Shown: positions 50,095 through 58,996, counted from the first letter of the stretch. The stretch: 64,000 nt of DNA from Streptomyces alboniger (GCF_008704395.1 NZ_CP023695.1:868001-932000); one strand, 5' to 3'. Notes: generated by a model not told the origin, from the sequence alone. Numbers and translations are program-made.

Positions 50095-51033
50095 CTACAG
50101 CAGGCCCTTGTCCTCCAGGTACGTCCGTGCCACGTCCTGCGGCAGCCGCCGCCAACTGTCCACCTGCTCATTCATAGACGCGAGGTCGGCCGTCGTCAGC
50201 ACGGAGTTGAGCCGCCCCAGCGCAGCCGCGACCCCCTCACTGCCCGCCTGCGAGCGGTTGACGACGGGCACGATGTAGTCGGCGTTCTGCAACCGCTTGT
50301 CGTCCTTGAGGAGTACGAGCCCGAAGTCGTCGAGCGTCGCGTCCGTGGACGTCGTGAGCACCATCTGGTCCTGTCCGCTCTGCACGGCCTTCTTGGCCTG
50401 CGTCGTGCCGACGCCCTTCGGGTCGACGCCCGCGATGTCGATGCCGTAGACCTTCTTCAGGCCCGGCGCGCAGTAGGGGCGCCGTACGCATTCGTCGCCC
50501 GCCGCGAGCCGTACCCTCAGGCCCGACCTGCCCAGGTCGCCGAGGGTCTTCAGCCGGTGCTGCCGGGCGTACGACGCGGCGACGGCGAAGGCGTTCTGGT
50601 CGACCGCCCTGCCGGGGTCGAGGACGGTCAGGCCGCGCGGGGCGGCGAGGCGGCGCAGGGCCTTCATGGTCGTGTCGAGGTCGGGCGAGCCGACGGGCGG
50701 CGCGTCGGCGCCGTTCTTCTTGGCGTTGAGCCAGTCCGCGAAGGTCGCCGCGTACTCGGGTACCACGTCGATCTGACCGGCCTCCAGGGCGGGTTCATAG
50801 AGCTCGCGATTGGCCACGGAGAGGATCCGCGTACCGTATCCGGCCTTCTTCAGGAGCAGCACGTACATCTGGGCGAGCAGGTCGGACTCGGTGAAGCCCG
50901 CGGAGCCGACGACGAGGTTCTTGCTGTCGCCGGGGGGTGCGGTGACCTCGCCCCGGTTCTCCAGCGCGGGCCCGGACGCGCAGCCCGTGACCAGGACGAG
51001 GAGGGCCGCGGCCGGGGCGGTGTGCCGTCTCAT
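50095..51033 (-). CDS. opuCC: Osmolyte ABC transporter substrate-binding lipoprotein
   Basis: A 312-residue OpuAC/OsmX-type binding protein. The lipobox is VLVTGC; VVGSAGFTESDLLAQMY near residue 42 and VVPEYAATFADWLN near 90 are typical, and DQNAFAV and LTTSTDATLDDFGLVLLKDD follow. It captures quaternary ammonium compounds such as glycine betaine or choline. It overlaps the permease gene (ATGA). Confidence 0.87.
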   Translation of the reverse strand: MRRHTAPAAALLVLVTGCASGPALENRGEVTAPPGDSKNLVVGSAGFTESDLLAQMYVLLLKKAGYGTRILSVANRELYEPALEAGQIDVVPEYAATFADWLNAKKNGADAPPVGSPDLDTTMKALRRLAAPRGLTVLDPGRAVDQNAFAVAASYARQHRLKTLGDLGRSGLRVRLAAGDECVRRPYCAPGLKKVYGIDIAGVDPKGVGTTQAKKAVQSGQDQMVLTTSTDATLDDFGLVLLKDDKRLQNADYIVPVVNRSQAGSEGVAAALGRLNSVLTTADLASMNEQVDSWRRLPQDVARTYLEDKGLL

Positions 51034-51710
51034 CCGGCGCTCCCCCGCCCCCGCGCCCACCTCGGCGCGACCCGCTCGGCCACCTCGAAGACGCCCTCGA
51101 CGAGCAGCGCGAACACGGCGACGAGCACGGCGCCCGCCACGACCTGCGGGGTGCTCGCCAGGTTGAAGCCCGCGGTGATGATCCGGCCGAGCCCGCCGCC
51201 GCCCGCGAGCGCGGCGATGGTGGCGGTGGCGACGAGTTGCACGGCGGCGATGCGCACGCCGCTGAGCACCAGGGGAAGCGCGAGCGGCAGTTCGACCCGC
51301 CAGAGCATCTGGCGCCCGGTCATCCCCATGCCGCGCGCCGCCTGCACCACACCGCGGTCGACCCCGCGCATCCCCACGTACGCGTTGGTGAGCAGCGGCG
51401 GCACGGCGAACAGCACGAGGGCTACGACGGTCGGGCCGTCGCCCCACTTGCCGAGCGGGGTGAGGAGCAGCAGGACGAGCACCGCGAAGGTGGGGACCGC
51501 GCGGCCCACGTTGGAGATGTTCACCGCGAGGGCGCCGCCCTTGCCGAGGTGGCCGAGGACGAGCGCGACGGGCAGGGCGATCATGCAGCTGATGAGCAGG
51601 CAGACGACGGTCAGTACGAGGTGCTGGGTGAGCCGGTGCCAGATGCCGTCGTCACCGGCCCAGTGGGCGGAGTCCGCGAGCCACGCCCAGGCGTCGCCGA
51701 GTGTCTTCAT
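51030..51710 (-). CDS. opuCB: Osmolyte ABC transporter permease
   Basis: A 226-residue permease with five to six hydrophobic segments and the EAA-type loop QAARGMGMTGRQMLWRVELPLALPLVLSGVR. Overlaps the second permease gene by ATGA and the binding protein by ATGA. Confidence 0.87.
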   Translation of the reverse strand: MKTLGDAWAWLADSAHWAGDDGIWHRLTQHLVLTVVCLLISCMIALPVALVLGHLGKGGALAVNISNVGRAVPTFAVLVLLLLTPLGKWGDGPTVVALVLFAVPPLLTNAYVGMRGVDRGVVQAARGMGMTGRQMLWRVELPLALPLVLSGVRIAAVQLVATATIAALAGGGGLGRIITAGFNLASTPQVVAGAVLVAVFALLVEGVFEVAERVAPRWARGRGSAG

Positions 51711-52396
51711 GGGCGGGCCGCCCCCGACGCTCTTTCCCAGGGGGTGAGGAGGCGCTGTACGCCGAGGAGCAGCATGTCGGCGGCGACGGCGATGACGACA
51801 CAGAGCACGGAGGCGGTGAGCACCTGTGCCTTGAAGTAGGTGTTCATGCCCGCGTAGATGAGGTTGCCGAGCCCGCCGAAGCCGACGATCGCGCCGACGG
51901 TGACCAGGGAGACCGCGGAGACCGTGGCGATGCGGAGGCCCGCCATGGCGGCGGGCAGCGCGAGCGGCAGTTCGACGGCGAGGAGGAGACGGACCGGGCC
52001 GTAGCCCATGCCACGGGCGGCCTGCCGGGTGTCCTCGGGGACCGCTCGGAGCCCGGCGAGGATGTTACGGACGAGCAGGGTGAGCGAGTAGAGGACGAGG
52101 CCCGCGACGACGAGGGACGCGGAGAGGCCGTACACCGGGAGCAGCAGCGAGAACATCGCGAGCGAGGGGATGGTGTACAGGATCGTGGTGAGCGCGAGGA
52201 CCGGGCCCGCCGCCCATCCCCAGCGGCGGGCGAGCACGGCGAGGGGCACGGCGATGACCAGCGCGATCAGTACGGACAGGGCGGTCAGCTGGAGGTGCTG
52301 GACGACCGCGTCGAGCAGGATCTGGCGGCGGGTGCTCAGATACTCGCCGCAGATCCACTCGTTGCGCGCGAGGCAGTCGTCGGGAGGCGCGGTCAC
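51707..52396 (-). CDS. opuCD: Osmolyte ABC transporter permease
   Basis: A 229-residue permease of the same family (AARGMGYGPVRLLLAVELPLALPAAMAGLR). GTG at 52396 is chosen; a TTG at 52408 is also possible, and neither has a strong ribosome binding site. First gene of the opuCD-CB-CC operon. Confidence 0.85.
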   Translation of the reverse strand: MTAPPDDCLARNEWICGEYLSTRRQILLDAVVQHLQLTALSVLIALVIAVPLAVLARRWGWAAGPVLALTTILYTIPSLAMFSLLLPVYGLSASLVVAGLVLYSLTLLVRNILAGLRAVPEDTRQAARGMGYGPVRLLLAVELPLALPAAMAGLRIATVSAVSLVTVGAIVGFGGLGNLIYAGMNTYFKAQVLTASVLCVVIAVAADMLLLGVQRLLTPWERASGAARP

Positions 52397-52501
52397 CTGT
52401 CCATTCAAGGCCGGGGCGGCGGACGCGGCTCGTTCTGGTGACCCGTACGGGCGCGCCCCTGCACGGCACCGGGGTGGGCTTCGGCACCGCCGGACCCGGA
52501 C

Positions 52502-53086
52502 TCAGCGCGAGACGAGCAGTGCCACCAGCCGTTCCGTCTGCTCGCGGGGGTCGGGCATGCCCGCCCAGCCGGTCATCAGGAGATGGTGGACGGTACCGAC
52601 GAGGGCGAGCGCCATCGCGGCGGTGTCGGCACCGTCCGTCAGGCGGCCGAGGCGCAGTTCGGCGTCCAGGTAGTCGGTGAGCGCGCCCTGGATCGCGGTG
52701 AAGCCCGGCGCGCCCGCCGCCAGCGCCTCGCGGATGGCCCGGGAGGTGGCGTGGCTGGCCATGGCCAGGCCCACGACCCCGGGGTCGAGGGAGTTCAGGA
52801 GCGACAGCGCGACGCCTACGAGGTTGTCCGCGACGGTGTCCTGGCCCGCGCGGGCGGGCAGCTTCGCGGCCTCTGTCGCGGTGCGCGCGAACCGGTCGAG
52901 CACCAACTCGGCGACGAACGCGTCCACTCCCCCGAAGTGCGTGTGCAACACCCCCTTGGCGCAGCCCGCTTCGCCCGTGATCGCCCTGCTGGTCAGGGCC
53001 GACGCGCCGTCCCGGGCGACGATCCGCTCGGCGGCGTCGAAGAGCCGCTCCCGTAGGCCGGGGATCGCTACTCCGCGCGGTGACAT
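52502..53086 (-). CDS. TetR-family transcriptional regulator
   Basis: A 194-residue repressor. Helix-turn-helix at residues about 12-55 (LFDAAERIVARDGASALTSRAITGEAGCAKGVLHTHFGG), then a helical ligand-binding domain. Divergent from a methyltransferase gene, with two copies of a 22-bp palindrome between them that are almost certainly its operators. Tetracycline-type autoregulation is expected. Confidence 0.88.
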   Translation of the reverse strand: MSPRGVAIPGLRERLFDAAERIVARDGASALTSRAITGEAGCAKGVLHTHFGGVDAFVAELVLDRFARTATEAAKLPARAGQDTVADNLVGVALSLLNSLDPGVVGLAMASHATSRAIREALAAGAPGFTAIQGALTDYLDAELRLGRLTDGADTAAMALALVGTVHHLLMTGWAGMPDPREQTERLVALLVSR

Positions 53087-53120
53087 GGATTCTCCTCCTG
53101 TGGCACGGGCACCCCTTGCC

Positions 53121-53163
53121 AGTATGGGCGCTCGCCCATACTGTTTGGGCGAGCGCCCATACT
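53121..53163. promoter_or_regulatory. Twin TetR operators
   Basis: Site 1 (53121-53142) is AGTATGGGCG-CT-CGCCCATACT, a perfect palindrome. Site 2 (53142-53163) has the same sequence in inverted sense with two mismatches, confined to its left arm. The two sites share one base and cover the region between the start codons of the regulator and the methyltransferase. Confidence 0.8.
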
Positions 53164-53202
53164 AGTCGAGTGGGGCGCCTCGGCCACCAGGGGGCGGACA
53201 GC

Positions 53203-54129
53203 GTGCGGGACATCGTCAACACCGAGCAGGCGCAGGCGTGGAACGGATACGAGGGCGACCACTGGGCGCGCAACCAGGACCGCTGGGACGCGGTGAACGG
53301 GGGCTTCGACGCCCCGCTCCTGGCGGCCGCCTCGATCGACGAGCACGACCGCGTCCTGGACATCGGCTGCGGGGCGGGCCGGACGACCAGGCTCGCCGCG
53401 CGCCGGGCGAGCCGCGGCCATGCCCTCGGCCTCGACCTGTCGGCGCCGATGCTGGAGCGCGCGCGCCCGACCGCGCGGCACGAGGGCCTCGACAACGTCA
53501 CCTTCGAACAGGGGGACGCCCAGGTCCACGCCCTGGCGGAAGGCGCGTACGACGTCGCGATCAGCCGTTACGGCGTGCTGTTCTTCGCGGACCCCGTGGC
53601 CGCGTTCGCCAACATCGGCCGGGCGCTGCGCCCCGGCGGTCGCGCGGCGTTCATCTGCGGCGCGCACCCCGAGGACAACGAATGGCTGCGGGCGTTCGAC
53701 GCGCTGCGCGGCATCCTTCCCGTCGGCGGTTTCGGCGCGCCCGGAGGCCCCGGCATGTTCTCCCTCGCGGACGCGGGCCGGACACGCGGTCTGCTGTCGG
53801 ACGCCGGGTTCGAGCGGATCGGGACGGAGCGCGTGGAGGCGTACGGAATCTGGGGGCGGGACGCGGCGGACGCCGCAGGCTTCCTCCTCGGCTCCGGCCC
53901 CGGACGCCATCTGATGAGCCAGGTCGCGCCCGAGGTCCAGGACCGCGCCCGGCACAGGCTCACGGAGATCCTGCGCCCCTACGAGCGTGGCGGCGCCGTG
54001 CGTCTGCTCAGCACCGCCCTCCTGGTGACCGCCGTCCACCCCGGCCGGGACCGGCACCCGGCGGACTCCGCGAACTCATCTACGGGGCCACAGGGCTGCG
54101 GGAGGACCGTCAGGTCAGCAGGTCTGTGA
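53203..54129 (+). CDS. SAM-dependent methyltransferase
   Basis: A 308-residue class I methyltransferase. VLDIGCGAGRTTRLAARRA near residue 48 is motif I, GLDLSAPMLERAR is motif II, and FEQGDAQVHALAEGAYDVAISRYGVLFFADP covers the later motifs. Similar to UbiE/Coq5-type enzymes; substrate unknown. GTG at 53203 follows GGGGGCGG; a GTG at 53170 right after the operators is possible. Its 3' end overlaps the facing oxygenase gene by 20 nt. Confidence 0.85.
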   Translation: MRDIVNTEQAQAWNGYEGDHWARNQDRWDAVNGGFDAPLLAAASIDEHDRVLDIGCGAGRTTRLAARRASRGHALGLDLSAPMLERARPTARHEGLDNVTFEQGDAQVHALAEGAYDVAISRYGVLFFADPVAAFANIGRALRPGGRAAFICGAHPEDNEWLRAFDALRGILPVGGFGAPGGPGMFSLADAGRTRGLLSDAGFERIGTERVEAYGIWGRDAADAAGFLLGSGPGRHLMSQVAPEVQDRARHRLTEILRPYERGGAVRLLSTALLVTAVHPGRDRHPADSANSSTGPQGCGRTVRSAGL

Positions 54130-54778
54130 CGAACTTCCTCAGCCGGCCGCCGCGTACGGGCCGTACCCCGTGGATGACCTGGGCGCCGTAGGCGACGGCG
54201 ACGCCCGCGCCGGCGTCCGTGAGCCAGCGGGTGCGGTCGGCGGCGGCCAGCCATCCCGGGACGCTGTGGTGAGGGTTGCTGTCGGGGCCGGGGGCGTGGG
54301 GCACGCTTCTGGTCAGCGGTGTCCCGGCCAGGAAGTTCTCCTTCTCGCCGACGACTCGCCCGCTCCAGATGCCGTCGTCGGCGGTGGTCTCGACGTAGAA
54401 CTCCCCTCCGCTGTCCGCCTCCTCCAGCACGACGCCGATCCTGCCGAGACGGCAGTGCTCGGTCCCCGGGTCCGGTATGCCGTCCACGTGTGTCGGGATG
54501 CGCTGCCCGGCCGTCAGGACGGTGTAGGCCCAGGGTGCGGCGTACCGCAGGGACGGGATGGCGCGCCGGAGCGCGGGCATGGCCCTGGTGGTGGCCTGCT
54601 GGAGAATTTCCTGGGCCTGCGGCGGAGCGGTGACGACCTCCGCCTCGAAGCGCGGGGCCCAGTCGGCGAGTTGCGGGTCGGCGTCCATGATCTTGCGCAG
54701 GGTGGTCAGCTCGTCGGGGGTGAGGAAGCTCTCGACGGTCTGGAGCACGAGGGATTCGCTGATGTGGATCACGGGCAT
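54110..54778 (-). CDS. 2-oxoglutarate/Fe(II) oxygenase
   Basis: A 222-residue oxygenase with iron ligands H97-x-D99 (THVDGIPD) and H203 (VIHGVRPV) and R212 for 2-oxoglutarate. The size and the HCRLGRIGVVLEE strand suit small amino acid or peptide hydroxylases of the prolyl/aspartyl hydroxylase type. ATG at 54778 sits directly on GAGGAG; GTG at 54772 has better spacing and may be the true start. Substrate unknown. Confidence 0.78.
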   Translation of the reverse strand: MPVIHISESLVLQTVESFLTPDELTTLRKIMDADPQLADWAPRFEAEVVTAPPQAQEILQQATTRAMPALRRAIPSLRYAAPWAYTVLTAGQRIPTHVDGIPDPGTEHCRLGRIGVVLEEADSGGEFYVETTADDGIWSGRVVGEKENFLAGTPLTRSVPHAPGPDSNPHHSVPGWLAAADRTRWLTDAGAGVAVAYGAQVIHGVRPVRGGRLRKFVTDLLT

Positions 54779-55075
54779 CTCCTCTGTCGCAGGTGCCGGA
54801 CGTGATGCTGCGTCAACCGTCGGGGGATGGGCGGGCCCGGTCCATGGTTCCCGCACGTCGCGCGGGAGCACGAGGGGCGGTCGGCGGAGCGGGCGCGAGG
54901 CCCCTGTGCGCCGGTGAGCGCCCGGCACTTCAAGCCGGAAGCCGAGAGCCGAACCGGAGAACGCCCGGCGCCCGCGGGGTGGCCGCGTCCGGCCGCCCCG
55001 CGCCGCAGCGGACCGCGCCGCGCCGCACCCGCGTATACCGTTTGAAGCAGCCGCCCTCTCACCAGGAGGTCCCCC

Positions 55076-56068
55076 GTGAAGATGCTCATCAATGTCGCCG
55101 AGACGGTCGTCGCCGACGCACTGCGGGGCATGGCCGCCGCGCACCCCGAGCTGACGGTCGACGTCGAGAACCGCGTGATCGTCCGCAGGGACGCCCCCGT
55201 CGCCGGGAAGGTCGCCCTCGTCTCGGGCGGCGGGTCCGGGCACGAGCCGCTGCACGGCGGGTTCGTGGGGCCGGGGATGCTCTCCGCCGCCTGCCCCGGG
55301 GAGGTGTTCACCTCGCCCGTGCCGGATCAGATGGTGCGGGCCGCGGCCGCCGTGGACAGTGGCGCCGGCGTGCTGTTCGTCGTGAAGAACTACACCGGTG
55401 ACGTGCTCAACTTCGACATGGCGACGGAGCTGGCCGAGGACGAGGGCATCCAGGTGGCGAAGGTGCTCGTCAACGACGACGTGGCGGTCACCGACAGCCT
55501 CTACACCGCCGGGCGCCGCGGTACCGGCGCCACGCTCTTCGTCGAGAAACTGGCGGGCGCCGCGGCCGACGCGGGCATGCCGCTGGAGCGGGTCGAGGCG
55601 GTCGCCCGTCGGGTCAACGAGAACGCGCGCAGCTTCGGCGTGGCCCTGACCGCGTGCACCACCCCGGCCAAGGGCGGCCCCACCTTCGAACTGCCTTCCG
55701 GGCAGTTGGAGTTGGGCGTCGGTATCCATGGCGAGCCGGGGCGTGAGCGGCGCCCGATGATGACCTCCCGCGAGATCGCCGACTTCGCCGTGAACGCCGC
55801 ACTGGAGGACCTGCGCCCGCGCAATCCGGTGCTGGTGCTCGTCAACGGCATGGGAGGCACGCCGCTCCTGGAGCTGTACGGCTTCAACGCCGAGGTGCAG
55901 CGCGTACTCGTCGAGCGGGGCGTGCCCGTGGCGCGCACGCTCGTCGGCAACTACGTGACCTCGCTGGACATGGCCGGAGCGTCCGTCACGCTCTGCCAGG
56001 TCGACGAGGAACTGCTGCGGCTCTGGGACGCGCCGGTCAGGACCGCGGCGCTCCGCTGGGGCGTCTGA
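55076..56068 (+). CDS. dhaK: Dihydroxyacetone kinase subunit DhaK
   Basis: A 330-residue protein that binds dihydroxyacetone covalently through His218 (VGIHGEPG), with GGGSGHEPLHGGFVG near residue 46. GTG at 55076 follows AGGAGG by 7 nt. It belongs to the PEP-dependent kinase with DhaL and DhaM. The 297 bp before it contain no gene and no clear repeat. Confidence 0.92.
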   Translation: MKMLINVAETVVADALRGMAAAHPELTVDVENRVIVRRDAPVAGKVALVSGGGSGHEPLHGGFVGPGMLSAACPGEVFTSPVPDQMVRAAAAVDSGAGVLFVVKNYTGDVLNFDMATELAEDEGIQVAKVLVNDDVAVTDSLYTAGRRGTGATLFVEKLAGAAADAGMPLERVEAVARRVNENARSFGVALTACTTPAKGGPTFELPSGQLELGVGIHGEPGRERRPMMTSREIADFAVNAALEDLRPRNPVLVLVNGMGGTPLLELYGFNAEVQRVLVERGVPVARTLVGNYVTSLDMAGASVTLCQVDEELLRLWDAPVRTAALRWGV

Positions 56069-56088
56069 CACCCGGCCCAAGCCCGCTC

Positions 56089-56145
56089 GACCGATCACGC
56101 AAAGCCGATCATGCAAGACCGATCACGCAAGACCGTTCACGCAAA
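56089..56145. repeat. Four short direct repeats between dhaK and dhaL
   Basis: Units of 13-15 bp, GACCGATCACGCAA and variants, at 56089, 56104, 56117 and 56131. The last abuts the ribosome binding site of dhaL. Confidence 0.65.
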
Positions 56146-56154
56146 GGAGAACCC

Positions 56155-56781
56155 GTGCTCGACGCCGACTTCTTCCGCCGCTGGCTGACGGCCGCCGCCG
56201 CGGCCGTCGACCGTGAGGCCGCGCGGCTCACGGAGCTGGACTCGCCCATCGGTGACGCCGACCACGGCAGCAACCTCCAGCGCGGGTTCACCGCCGTCGC
56301 GGCCGCCCTGGAGAAGGAGGCGCCCACCACCCCGGGGGCCGTCCTCACCCTGGCGGGGCGGCAGTTGATCTCCACCGTGGGCGGCGCGTCCGGGCCGCTC
56401 TACGGCACGCTGCTGCGCCGCACCGGCAAGGCGCTCGGCGACGACGCCGAGGTCGACGAGGCGAGCTTCGCCGAGGCGCTGCGTACCGGCGTCGACGCCG
56501 TGGCCGCGCTCGGCGGTGCCGCGCCCGGCGACAAGACGATGCTGGACGCCCTCGTCCCCGGGGTGGACGCGCTCAGCACGTCGTTCGCCGCGGCGCGCGA
56601 CGCCGCGCGGGAGGGCGCGCTCGCGACAACGCCGTTGCTGGCGCGCAAGGGCCGGGCCAGCTATCTGGGCGAGCGAAGCATCGGGCACCAGGACCCGGGT
56701 GCGACCTCGTCGGCGCTGCTCTTCGAGGCGCTCGCCTACACGGCGGTGGGCACGGGCGGGCGGGCGGCGGGCGATGACTGA
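56155..56781 (+). CDS. dhaL: Dihydroxyacetone kinase ADP-binding subunit DhaL
   Basis: A 208-residue helical subunit carrying bound ADP that phosphorylates dihydroxyacetone on DhaK. LDSPIGDADHGSNLQRGF near residue 24 holds the Asp residues that bind magnesium-nucleotide, and GDKTMLDAL follows near 122. GTG at 56155 follows AAAGGAG. Overlaps dhaM by 8 nt. Confidence 0.92.
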   Translation: MLDADFFRRWLTAAAAAVDREAARLTELDSPIGDADHGSNLQRGFTAVAAALEKEAPTTPGAVLTLAGRQLISTVGGASGPLYGTLLRRTGKALGDDAEVDEASFAEALRTGVDAVAALGGAAPGDKTMLDALVPGVDALSTSFAAARDAAREGALATTPLLARKGRASYLGERSIGHQDPGATSSALLFEALAYTAVGTGGRAAGDD

Positions 56782-57196
56782 CGGTCCGTTGGCCGGCCCG
56801 CTGGTCGGCATCGTCCTCGTATCGCACAGCGGCCCCGTCGCCGAGGCGGTGGCCGCCCTCGCCACGGGGCTCGCCGGGGGCGCCACCACGGCCCCGGTGG
56901 CCGCCGCCGGCGGGACGGAGGACGGGGGCCTCGGTACGAGCGCGGAGCTGATCTCGGCGGCCGCGGCGCGGGTGGACCGGGGCGCGGGCGTCGCGATCCT
57001 CGCCGACATCGGCAGCGCCGTCCTCACCGTGAAGGCGCTCATCGCCGAGGGCGACGAACTCCCGGACGGCGCCCGCCTGGTGGACGCGCCGTTCGTGGAG
57101 GGAGCGGTGGCGGCCGTGGTGACCGCGTCGGCCGGCGCCGACCTCGCCGCTGTCGAGTCGGCGGCCCGGGAGGCGTACGACTACCGGAAGGTGTGA
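56774..57196 (+). CDS. dhaM: Phosphotransfer subunit DhaM (EIIA-man domain only)
   Basis: A 140-residue protein with His18 (VSHSGPVAEAV) as the phosphoryl acceptor and the GTS/GTSAELI element later on. It rephosphorylates DhaL-ADP. It lacks the HPr and EI-like domains of E. coli DhaM, so it must receive phosphate from the general PTS proteins. Confidence 0.9.
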   Translation: MTDGPLAGPLVGIVLVSHSGPVAEAVAALATGLAGGATTAPVAAAGGTEDGGLGTSAELISAAAARVDRGAGVAILADIGSAVLTVKALIAEGDELPDGARLVDAPFVEGAVAAVVTASAGADLAAVESAAREAYDYRKV

Positions 57197-57294
57197 CCCG
57201 CCCTCGGAGGCGAGCGCTGGCAGCGGCGGCCCCCGGGGCCCGCCGACCGGAACGGGACACGCACGACCTCTTGATGTGGCCCGCTCACCCCTGT

Positions 57295-57315
57295 CCAATA
57301 GGTCCGGACCAATGG
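57295..57315. promoter_or_regulatory. DasR-like palindrome before the fibronectin-III lipoprotein
   Basis: CCAATAGGTCCGGACCAATGG is an imperfect palindrome around GGTCCGGACC. Its core TGGTCCGGACCT (minus strand) resembles DasR sites and the TGGTCCAGACCT repeats of Streptomyces chitinase promoters. It ends 21 bp before the start codon. Confidence 0.4.
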
Positions 57316-57336
57316 CGTCGAGTGGAAGGCGGCACC

Positions 57337-58323
57337 GTGCGACGGACCCCCCACCTGTCCACCCCGTCGGCCCTGCTGAGCGTCGTCGTCGCAGTGGCGC
57401 TGAGCGGTTGCGCGGGGGGCGGCCGGGACGACCGGCAGGACACCGCGCCCCCGGCGGCGCCCCGGGGCCTCACCGTGGAGGCGGGCAGCGCCACCACCGC
57501 CCACGTCATGTGGAACCAAGCCACCGACGACACCGAGGTCACCGGCTACGAGGTCTACCGCGACGCCAAGAAGGTCAAGGACGTGCCCGGCAGGAAGCAC
57601 ATGGTGGACATCGTCGGCCTGAAACCGTCGACTACGTACGCCTTCACCGTGCGCGCCCGCGACGCCGAGGGGAACGTCAGCCCGGACAGCAGGAGACTCA
57701 CCGTCACGACGCCCGCCGCGGCCGCCGCCGACCGCAGGCCGCCGACCCGTCCCGCACGGCTTCGGGCGCGGGCCGAGGGGAGCCGGTCGGCGATGCTGTC
57801 CTGGGGGAGGTCGACGGACAACCGGGCCGTGGCCTCGTACGAGATCTACCAGGGCACCTCGAAGATCCACAGCGTGGGCGGCGGGCAGACCGCGACGCTG
57901 GTCACCGGGTTGCGGCCCGGCACCGACTACACCTTCACGGTCAAGGCCCGCGACGCCGCCGACAACTTCTCGGCCGCGAGCCCGGAGGTCCGGCTCACCA
58001 CCGCGACCGGAAAGGACGCGGGGCGCGCGACGGCACCCACCGGGTTCCGTGCCGCGACACACCGCGCCGACGGGGCGTACTACATCGATCTGTCCTGGAC
58101 GCCGCCGCGCACGGGCGGCGCGGTGACGGAGTATCAGATCGAGCTGGACGACCGCACCGCCACCTCGCTCGTCTTCGGCGGAACGGCGCCGCGCGGCAAG
58201 GCCGAGCACAGCTTCTACATCGGCAGGAAGGCCGGGGAACGGCACCAGGTGCGGATCCGCCCCAAGCTGCCCGACGGAACGTGGGGCGCCTACTCACCCG
58301 AGCGGACGGTCACCACGGGCTGA
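57337..58323 (+). CDS. Lipoprotein with three fibronectin type III domains
   Basis: A 328-residue exported protein. The lipobox is VALSGC. Three FnIII domains follow at about 43-128 (TTAHVMWNQATDDTEVTGYEVYRD), 140-225 (MLSWGRSTDNRAVASYEIYQG) and 235-328 (YYIDLSWTPPRTGGAVTEYQIEL). Such domains usually accompany polysaccharide-degrading enzymes, but no catalytic domain is present. GTG at 57337 follows GGAAGG. Its 3' end overlaps the facing PadR gene by 30 nt. Confidence 0.85.
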   Translation: MRRTPHLSTPSALLSVVVAVALSGCAGGGRDDRQDTAPPAAPRGLTVEAGSATTAHVMWNQATDDTEVTGYEVYRDAKKVKDVPGRKHMVDIVGLKPSTTYAFTVRARDAEGNVSPDSRRLTVTTPAAAAADRRPPTRPARLRARAEGSRSAMLSWGRSTDNRAVASYEIYQGTSKIHSVGGGQTATLVTGLRPGTDYTFTVKARDAADNFSAASPEVRLTTATGKDAGRATAPTGFRAATHRADGAYYIDLSWTPPRTGGAVTEYQIELDDRTATSLVFGGTAPRGKAEHSFYIGRKAGERHQVRIRPKLPDGTWGAYSPERTVTTG

Positions 58324-58905
58324 GGCCGCCCCTCGGCCTCGCCCGCGCTCGACGGCGGCCCGCTCGCTCAGCAGGGCCGCCGCGCGCCGGCACCAGTCAC
58401 GGGACTCGCGTTCGAAGGCAAGCCCGCGCAGACAGGTCAGATAGGGGCCGACGCGCTCGCCGGTGCGCAGGAACTCGTCCTCGCCCGCGCCGCCGCGCAG
58501 CTTCACCAGGAGCTTCTCGAGAAGCTCGATCTTGGCGTCGGCCATGTCGGCGCGCTCGGTGAGCTGCTCGATCACCGGTCCGGCGGCGACGCCGTCGACG
58601 GCCTGCACCTTGACGAGCAGGTCGTCGCGGATGAAGGACGGCTTGGCGGCGCGTGCCACGAACCGCTCCATCTCGGCGAGGCCCTCGTCGGTGACGCGGA
58701 ACAACCGCTTGTTCGGACGGCCCTCCTGGACCACCTCCCGGCCGGTGATCAGGCCTTCCGTCTCCAGCTTGGCCAGTTCGGCGTAGAGCTGCTGGGGCAG
58801 GGCGTGCCAGAAGTTGGCCACGCCGATATCGAAGCCCTTGGCCAGCTGGTAGCCGCTGTACTCGCCGTCCAGCAGTGCCGCGAGCACCGCGTGCCGCAGA
58901 GCCAT
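58294..58905 (-). CDS. PadR-family transcriptional regulator
   Basis: A 203-residue regulator. N-terminal winged helix (LAALLDGEYSGYQLAKGFDIGVANFWHALPQQLYAELAKLETEGLI) followed by a helical dimerisation domain. ATG at 58905 follows GGGAG by 7 nt. Divergent from a SnoaL-like protein, with a 16-bp perfect inverted repeat between them as the probable operator. Confidence 0.9.
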   Translation of the reverse strand: MALRHAVLAALLDGEYSGYQLAKGFDIGVANFWHALPQQLYAELAKLETEGLITGREVVQEGRPNKRLFRVTDEGLAEMERFVARAAKPSFIRDDLLVKVQAVDGVAAGPVIEQLTERADMADAKIELLEKLLVKLRGGAGEDEFLRTGERVGPYLTCLRGLAFERESRDWCRRAAALLSERAAVERGRGRGAASARGDRPLG

Positions 58906-58944
58906 CGCCCGGCTCCCTTCCCTTTGGCTGCCTCGCACTCCATC

Positions 58945-58980
58945 ATAGTCATCAATCTGAATAGTCAGATTGATGACTAT
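58945..58980. promoter_or_regulatory. PadR operator
   Basis: ATAGTCATCAATCTGA (58945-58960) and its exact complement (58965-58980) flank a 4-bp spacer. It is AT-rich against the local background and lies 40 bp from the regulator's start and 17 bp from the SnoaL-like start. Confidence 0.8.
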
Positions 58981-58996
58981 GCCCTGGAGGACCGCC

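Noticed and set aside
53170..53202. Methyltransferase start at GTG 53170
   Set aside because: It lies 7 bp after the operators without a ribosome binding site; GTG at 53203 has a G-rich site at a normal distance, although leaderless translation cannot be excluded.
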